From Anagrus nilaparvatae (lineage: Eukaryota; Arthropoda; Insecta; Hymenoptera; Mymaridae): 64,000 nt of DNA. Position 1 is the first letter of the stretch. Each line of letters opens with the position of its first letter. Both the position numbers and the translations under genes were made by a program. Below are positions 58,807 to 64,000 of the stretch, in pieces. Location: contig JAKSXM010000007.1 of assembly GCA_022575985.1 (NCBI GenBank), positions 24,306,501-24,370,500 on the forward strand. Reading direction: 5' to 3'. The notes below the pieces were generated by a model. The model searched no databases. It saw only the letters and a list, made by a program, of their open reading frames with translations, and had not been told where the DNA came from.

Positions 58807-60564
58807 TTTCTAAACAAAACAAGAATATAAGATATTTTTAAATTTAAAATCACAATTATTAGGTTAAATAATATAGGCTATAATATATCTCGTGGTTATT
58901 ATCTTTTTAACTAATACTAAAAAATAAAAATAAAATTATAATCATATTTTGTAGGAATAAAATATTAACTCATAAATCAATAACAGTAATATATCAGTTA
59001 ATTTTTAATGTACCTATTTATAAAAATGAAGTTTAAAAATCTGGCTTTTAATTTGTAGAAATTTATTTTAAAAACTTAATTAATATAAAAAAGAAAAAAA
59101 ACTTTTAAAACTATATTTTACTAATTAAAAAAAACTTTAACTACACTTTGTTTTTGTGACTATATTTTTTTCACGGTAATTATTTATTACCGTGTTTGAA
59201 GGTTAACACGCCGCGAGCGCGAAGGCGGTTTAATCACCTCGGTTTCCCCAGCTGAGCATTAAAAATTTAATTAAACCAATTTTAATGCACAAGGACTCAT
59301 TCGAAAGCTTAGAATTTGCTAAATTTTGCTATAAGTTTTTTTTAATTTGCTAACTCTTAGTTTGTTTGCTATTTCGAAAATAAAAATTGACCTCTATGGG
59401 CCCTCAATTATAACGTTTACTAGTTAAATGAAAGGTTTTATGCCAACTTTTTGGGTCTAATTTTATTTTTATTGGTTTGCTAGAATTTGCTATTCCAAAA
59501 TTTAATACGAATTTTGCTTTATTTAATTACAGTAAATAATTATAAATTGTTGTTAAAAATTGCTAGTGACAAATTCTAGTTACGATAAAATTACCGACAT
59601 CAACTGTATTTCGTATGGTAAATTCATGGTAATTTAGCTCTCATAAATATTTTAATAACCGGTAGATGTCACGTTGCTACAATTCATTTTCTTGAAGCGC
59701 GAATCTTAAATATATAATTAGATCAAACTTTAGTTTCTTGACAAAAAATGAAAAAATGTATTTTTCTGATAATTTTTTGATATAGTTATATGAGTTATTT
59801 TTTGAACCACAACTACACCAATGGATAACAATTAGTATACATCCAAAAATAAAAAAACTAATAGCATTTTAAAAAAATTTTTTATAGCAAAAATTTTAAG
59901 ATAATAATTTTTACAAATTTAAATAATTTAAATGCAAATATTTTAATATTATGTATAGCTGATGATATCTCCGAATATTTAGACCTACATTTTTTTTCAA
60001 AATTTTTGTCATCTAATATTCTGAAACTTCTTTTTTCTATCTGCATTAGTATATACCAACATTATACCTAATTTTTTTCTCCAAAGAATTAATAGTTTTA
60101 GGAAAATAGTTAATACTTATATTACTCGATTTCTTGAACTTATTGTTGTGAAAAATTTGTCAAAATTTTTCTTTCAAATTTTTCGGATGTATAATTTAAT
60201 TTTTTCAATGGGATTTTTAAAAGACATTTATCAACAAAAAGATTATTTTATATAATAATACAGTTCTAAAAAGATTATTGTTTGTTTTCTTATACATATT
60301 ATTTATTTATATATGCAAATACTAGATAAAATAGATTTTCACCCATTATGAATATTTTGTATTTGCTGAGGAACTGCGTGTGTTTTTTATAAATTTGTTG
60401 TTTTTTCTTTTCTTTTTATATAAAAAAATTTTTATATAAAAAAATTGATATTATGTTCTCATATTTTTACCGATTATTCCAGTGCAGTCAAATCGGGTTT
60501 TTTAAAATTACGGACTTTTACCTTGCTTATAGGTCCGTTTCACTAAGATTTACAATTATTAATG
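58807..60564. other. AT-rich intergenic
   Basis: A perfect palindrome 'cacggtaattatttattaccgtg' lies near 59173-59195. Next to it is a GC-richer islet ('aacacgccgcgagcgcgaag', 59205-59250), perhaps the end of a DNA element. No gene is seen. Confidence 0.35.
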
Positions 60565-60735
60565 ATTAATAATAGTGTATTAAGTATCAAGGACATAAAA
60601 TTTTAGCACTACTAGTTTCTAAAGTTTTTCGCCCATGGTGTTAATGATATTTTTTGCCTACCTAGGTGTACAAAGAATGCAGGAAATTCCTTGACAAGTT
60701 TTACGCAAGATTTTTACGCCTAGGAGGGCAAAAAT
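60565..60735 (+). repeat. Dispersed repeat, copy B (without the GC-rich hairpin)
   Basis: Matches the reverse complement of 34360-34575: 'tgtattaagtatcaaggaca', 'cgcccatggtgttaatgata', 'cctaggtgtacaaagaatg', 'ttacgcctaggagggcaaaa'. The hairpin segment of copy A is missing. The short frame over it is not a gene. Confidence 0.6.
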
Positions 60736-62296
60736 TGTTTTTTTTTGTTTGTTTATGGAAATACTACAGAGGAATTTCCCTTTTTCATTATACGCTTGAA
60801 CCGACACTGAAATTTATGTGCAAGCGAAAAATAGAAATAAGATTAAAAACCTTAATAGGTATTTAATAGGTATTTACTTAAAAAAGAAGTTTTTTATGAT
60901 GTGGTACTTTTTATTGAATTATCTATAATAATGCACTTTTTTCATCGAAATATGGTTTAATTCAGCTTTAAAGCGAACATGTATCTCTTACACATATTTA
61001 TTTTATTTTTAAACTGAAATATATTTTTTTAAATAAAATAAACATAATTATATGTTTAATACAAGGTTTAATACATTCAGTGCGGCAGATTTTGAAGCCT
61101 TATTTAAAATACATTAAGCTATGTTTAGACTTTTTAAAACCATTTTATTAAGTAATTGTGATTAGCCCTGTCGTCAGCAATATAGTAATCATGCCCATAA
61201 ATTCAATTTAAATAAATTTATTACCCATGGAAAACAATGGATGGTATTTATGTTTTTTAACGCGGTGAATCTAAATACGAATTGGGTGCCTACTTTGCAA
61301 AATTCCTGGTCAATATTGCAAAATGGACCAATTTTGCAAAATTTTGTTAATAATAAAAAATTAACCAGGAATTGCGCAAAATAGACCCCGGATTCGACCT
61401 GATAGTCCAAAAATATAAATACCACCCATTTTTTTTCATATAGCTAATAAAATTGAATTTATAGGCGTAATTACTATTGCTGGTGATAAGACTATAGATT
61501 TTAATTTTTTGATATGCTAGAAAATTTTTTTCAAAATGCATGTAGTATATATATTTTAAACGTCAGGCAGCAAATTTCTACGAGAATGTTTATTTTAATG
61601 CATTTTACTACTGGCAAATCCAATTTTCTTAAATATTGATGTACAATTTTAATTATTATATATACATTTTCGTAAACAATCGCTACTCGTAAAGGCTATA
61701 CAGATAAAAAACTAATGATTAAAGTAAATCAAAATATATTTCAAAAAATTTAGCTTCTTGAAAGTTAATATTTTCAATTAATGGTAAAAAGGAATTTTCA
61801 AATACAAAGTTTGACTTCCTTACTTTACAAATCCAAATATAAGATTCAAGTTTAATTTAAAAAAAAAAATTATAAAAAATATCTTATTGCAAAGATTCCA
61901 TGGGAGTTATGATTACGATTGATGATGTTTACAAAGTGAAAAATTGATTATTAGATTAAATTAGTGAAAAATATATTTATAATTAATTTTTAACCGATTG
62001 TAAACAAAATTATGATATTAAAAACAGGCTTAAATATTAAAATTAATTTAATAATAAGCGAGATAATAAGCGTTTTTTTTTAGAAATCGACATAATTATA
62101 TTTATATAGTATTTATATGACAATTGACCCTGAACCCATCATTTGCTATATTATATTTTAATTTTATGGTCCATAAAAATATTTTACTTTTTATATATTA
62201 TGTGTAATAATATATATAGGCGTTTCTCCCTGATCGTTACTATTTCGTTAATTTTCTTAAAAAAGTTCAATTTTTATAAAAATTTTCACGAAAATT
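60736..62296. other. AT-rich intergenic
   Basis: Nothing recognised. Confidence 0.4.
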
Positions 62297-62756
62297 TGAT
62301 CACTTATTCTCTTGTTGCTATAGCCAATCAACCAAATGGTCATTTTTAGTCTAAAATAACCAATTTTTAAATTGCTGCCAAAATTTTAATTTTTGACAAA
62401 AATGAGTTCCATAGGTCTAAAGTTTTAAAGCTCCAAGTTTTCAAAAATTCTTTCGGCTTTTTTCTTTAAATAGTTCTAAGATATCACTTATTTAAGATAA
62501 TGAAAAAAATTGACTTTTTTGAAAAATCCTAAAATGGGGACTCTTGCTTTAAATTGTCATATCCAGCAAACAAATAATTAAAAAGCAGCGAGTAAAAAAT
62601 TTTTGGAAACTTGAAGCTTGTAGAAAATTTTGGAAAACAATAAAAACCATTTTCGTCAAAAATTACAATTTCATAAATTAAAATTAGTTATTTTGGACCA
62701 AAAATGACGTTTTGGTTAATTGGCTATAACAGCAACAGCGAGAGAATAAGTGATAA
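62297..62756. mobile_element. Foldback with about 100-bp arms
   Basis: 'gatcacttattctcttgttg' at the left faces 'cagcgagagaataagtgata' at the right, and 'gctatagccaatcaaccaaa' faces 'ttggttaattggctata'. Arms are about 62297-62400 and 62653-62756. It codes nothing. Confidence 0.6.
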
Positions 62757-64000
62757 AAAAAAGCAGTTTACAGGGCTTGAAAGGTGACACCAAAAACCCC
62801 TATTTTATAACATTGAGCCCTGTGTTTCTAGGCCCAGAAAGGCCATTGGCATGAAGGAGGGTGGTCGGAATGTTTTTTCAATATAAGAAACTGATCAATA
62901 ACCATTTTGGTGTGATTAGGTGTTCCAAAGGTAGTGAACTCCCCTTGTGAGTTAAAAAAGAATTGCCCATATATACTAAAAAAGTATAGGTCCGATTCCA
63001 ATAGAGTTTTTTTTTAATAGTATACATACTCTTGTAACAAGAGACTTGTTTTATTTTAGTACCCACAATTCCAAGAGTTTTATCATTTAATAAGTTTTAT
63101 TTACGCACACATACGCACACACATATATTATGAATGATTCAATAGTTCAAAAAATTCCAGATGACAAAAATTTACAAAAAAATTATAAACAGGATTTTGT
63201 ATAGTCATAAAGTTAAAAATATGTGGCTGGCTTATGTAAATTAGGCAAAAACATAGATTTTTCTCATCAAAAAATTAATTACAAAAATGCTAAATTTTTC
63301 TATTTTTGCAAAGGAAAAACAACTTCACTGTAAAAAATAACTTTCTTAGATTTACAAAAAAAATAGAATTTTTTCGAAAAATTAGTGAATTTTCAAAAAA
63401 TTTTGTAAATATTCGATAAAAATCGTAAATTTACTAAATTTAGTATATTATCGAAAAATTCGAGAATTCTCGATTTTTTTTTGTGAATTTACGAAAAAAG
63501 TTGTAAATTCACAACAATTTTTCGTAAATTTACAACTATTTTTTGTAAATTTTCGAATCAAAAAATTGTAAATTATCAATTTTTCTTGCGAATTCACAAA
63601 AAATACGCTGCCAAGTAATTGGCACTATGGTTCCTCATTAACAATATAGCAAAATTTTTATAATGGACTATTTTATCTATCATTTCAGATTTTATAGTAT
63701 GTCATAAAAAAAATTTAAGTACTTTTAATTTCAAAAAATTACTGTAAACAAGGTTCTTAAAACTAGTACTTCCATGGAAATAAATTAGGTACTACTTCCA
63801 AAAAGAAAAAAAAAATTGGTATTTTTTGTATTTTTTTGTGAAAAATATTTTCATAAAATTAAGTATCCGATTCGAGATTCATGTGAAAACCATACTTTCA
63901 AATATATGCACTTTCGTGGAAATAAATGAGGTATTACATCCAAATTAAAAAAAAAAAAAAGGAGTTTGAAATTTTTTGATACAAAAATGTTTGGAAAAAA
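62757..64000. other. Intergenic to the window end; quasi-periodic stretch
   Basis: 62780-63060 has mixed composition and may be repeat-derived. 63370-63600 consists of many near copies of 'tttcgtaaatttac' in both orientations. No gene is seen. Confidence 0.4.

Overview
This window is nuclear DNA from an insect-like animal. It is very AT-rich, has spliced genes with short GT-AG introns, carries R1-clade and jockey-like non-LTR retrotransposon remnants, a piggyBac-like remnant and tRNA-derived SINEs, and has many long foldback (long terminal inverted repeat) elements. The order cannot be settled from sequence alone.

Layout. At 1.7-7.9 kb a tandem pair of BIR-domain (IAP-family) genes lies on the + strand. 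Both begin with a separate exon coding a signal peptide that ends Cys-Ala-Pro-Pro-Leu, followed by a phase-0 intron. Gene 1 has one BIR. Gene 2 has two BIRs and can be spliced across 2.8 kb to an exon with a complete C3HC4 RING, or can end before it at its own stop and poly(A) signal. From 8 to 30 kb there is mostly repeat-laden intergenic DNA: an eroded R1-clade element (12.7-14.6 kb), a 0.95-kb TIR element (15.2-16.2 kb), nested foldbacks (22.3-24.4 kb) and a 0.7-kb palindrome (25.7-26.4 kb). At 30.5-31.8 kb on the - strand are two exons of a doublecortin-domain protein with a long low-complexity N-terminus. From 34 to 48 kb repeats return: a jockey-like fragment next to a second R1 fragment, a 25-bp minisatellite, and foldbacks of about 0.6, 1.17, 0.93 and 1.4 kb. 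A SINE has inserted at the end of one of them with a 13-bp target-site duplication.

The region 49.4-58.8 kb is a compact housekeeping block: NSUN5 (28S rRNA m5C methyltransferase) with VMA21 (V-ATPase assembly factor) nested in its second intron on the same strand; an FGD-type Rho GEF (DH-PH-FYVE-PH); TMEM222; and a UMA-domain protein like UMAD1. The rest, to 64 kb, is intergenic, with one more foldback and a second copy of a dispersed repeat.

The most interesting items are the secretory-type BIR/RING pair, whose predicted mature N-terminus (Ala-Pro-Pro-Leu) resembles an IAP-binding motif, and the NSUN5/VMA21 unit. The latter seems to share a leader exon and promoter carrying three TCATGTGA (M-box/CLEAR-like) sites. 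All gene models here are manual, made by matching splice sites and reading frame; none has been tested against transcripts.
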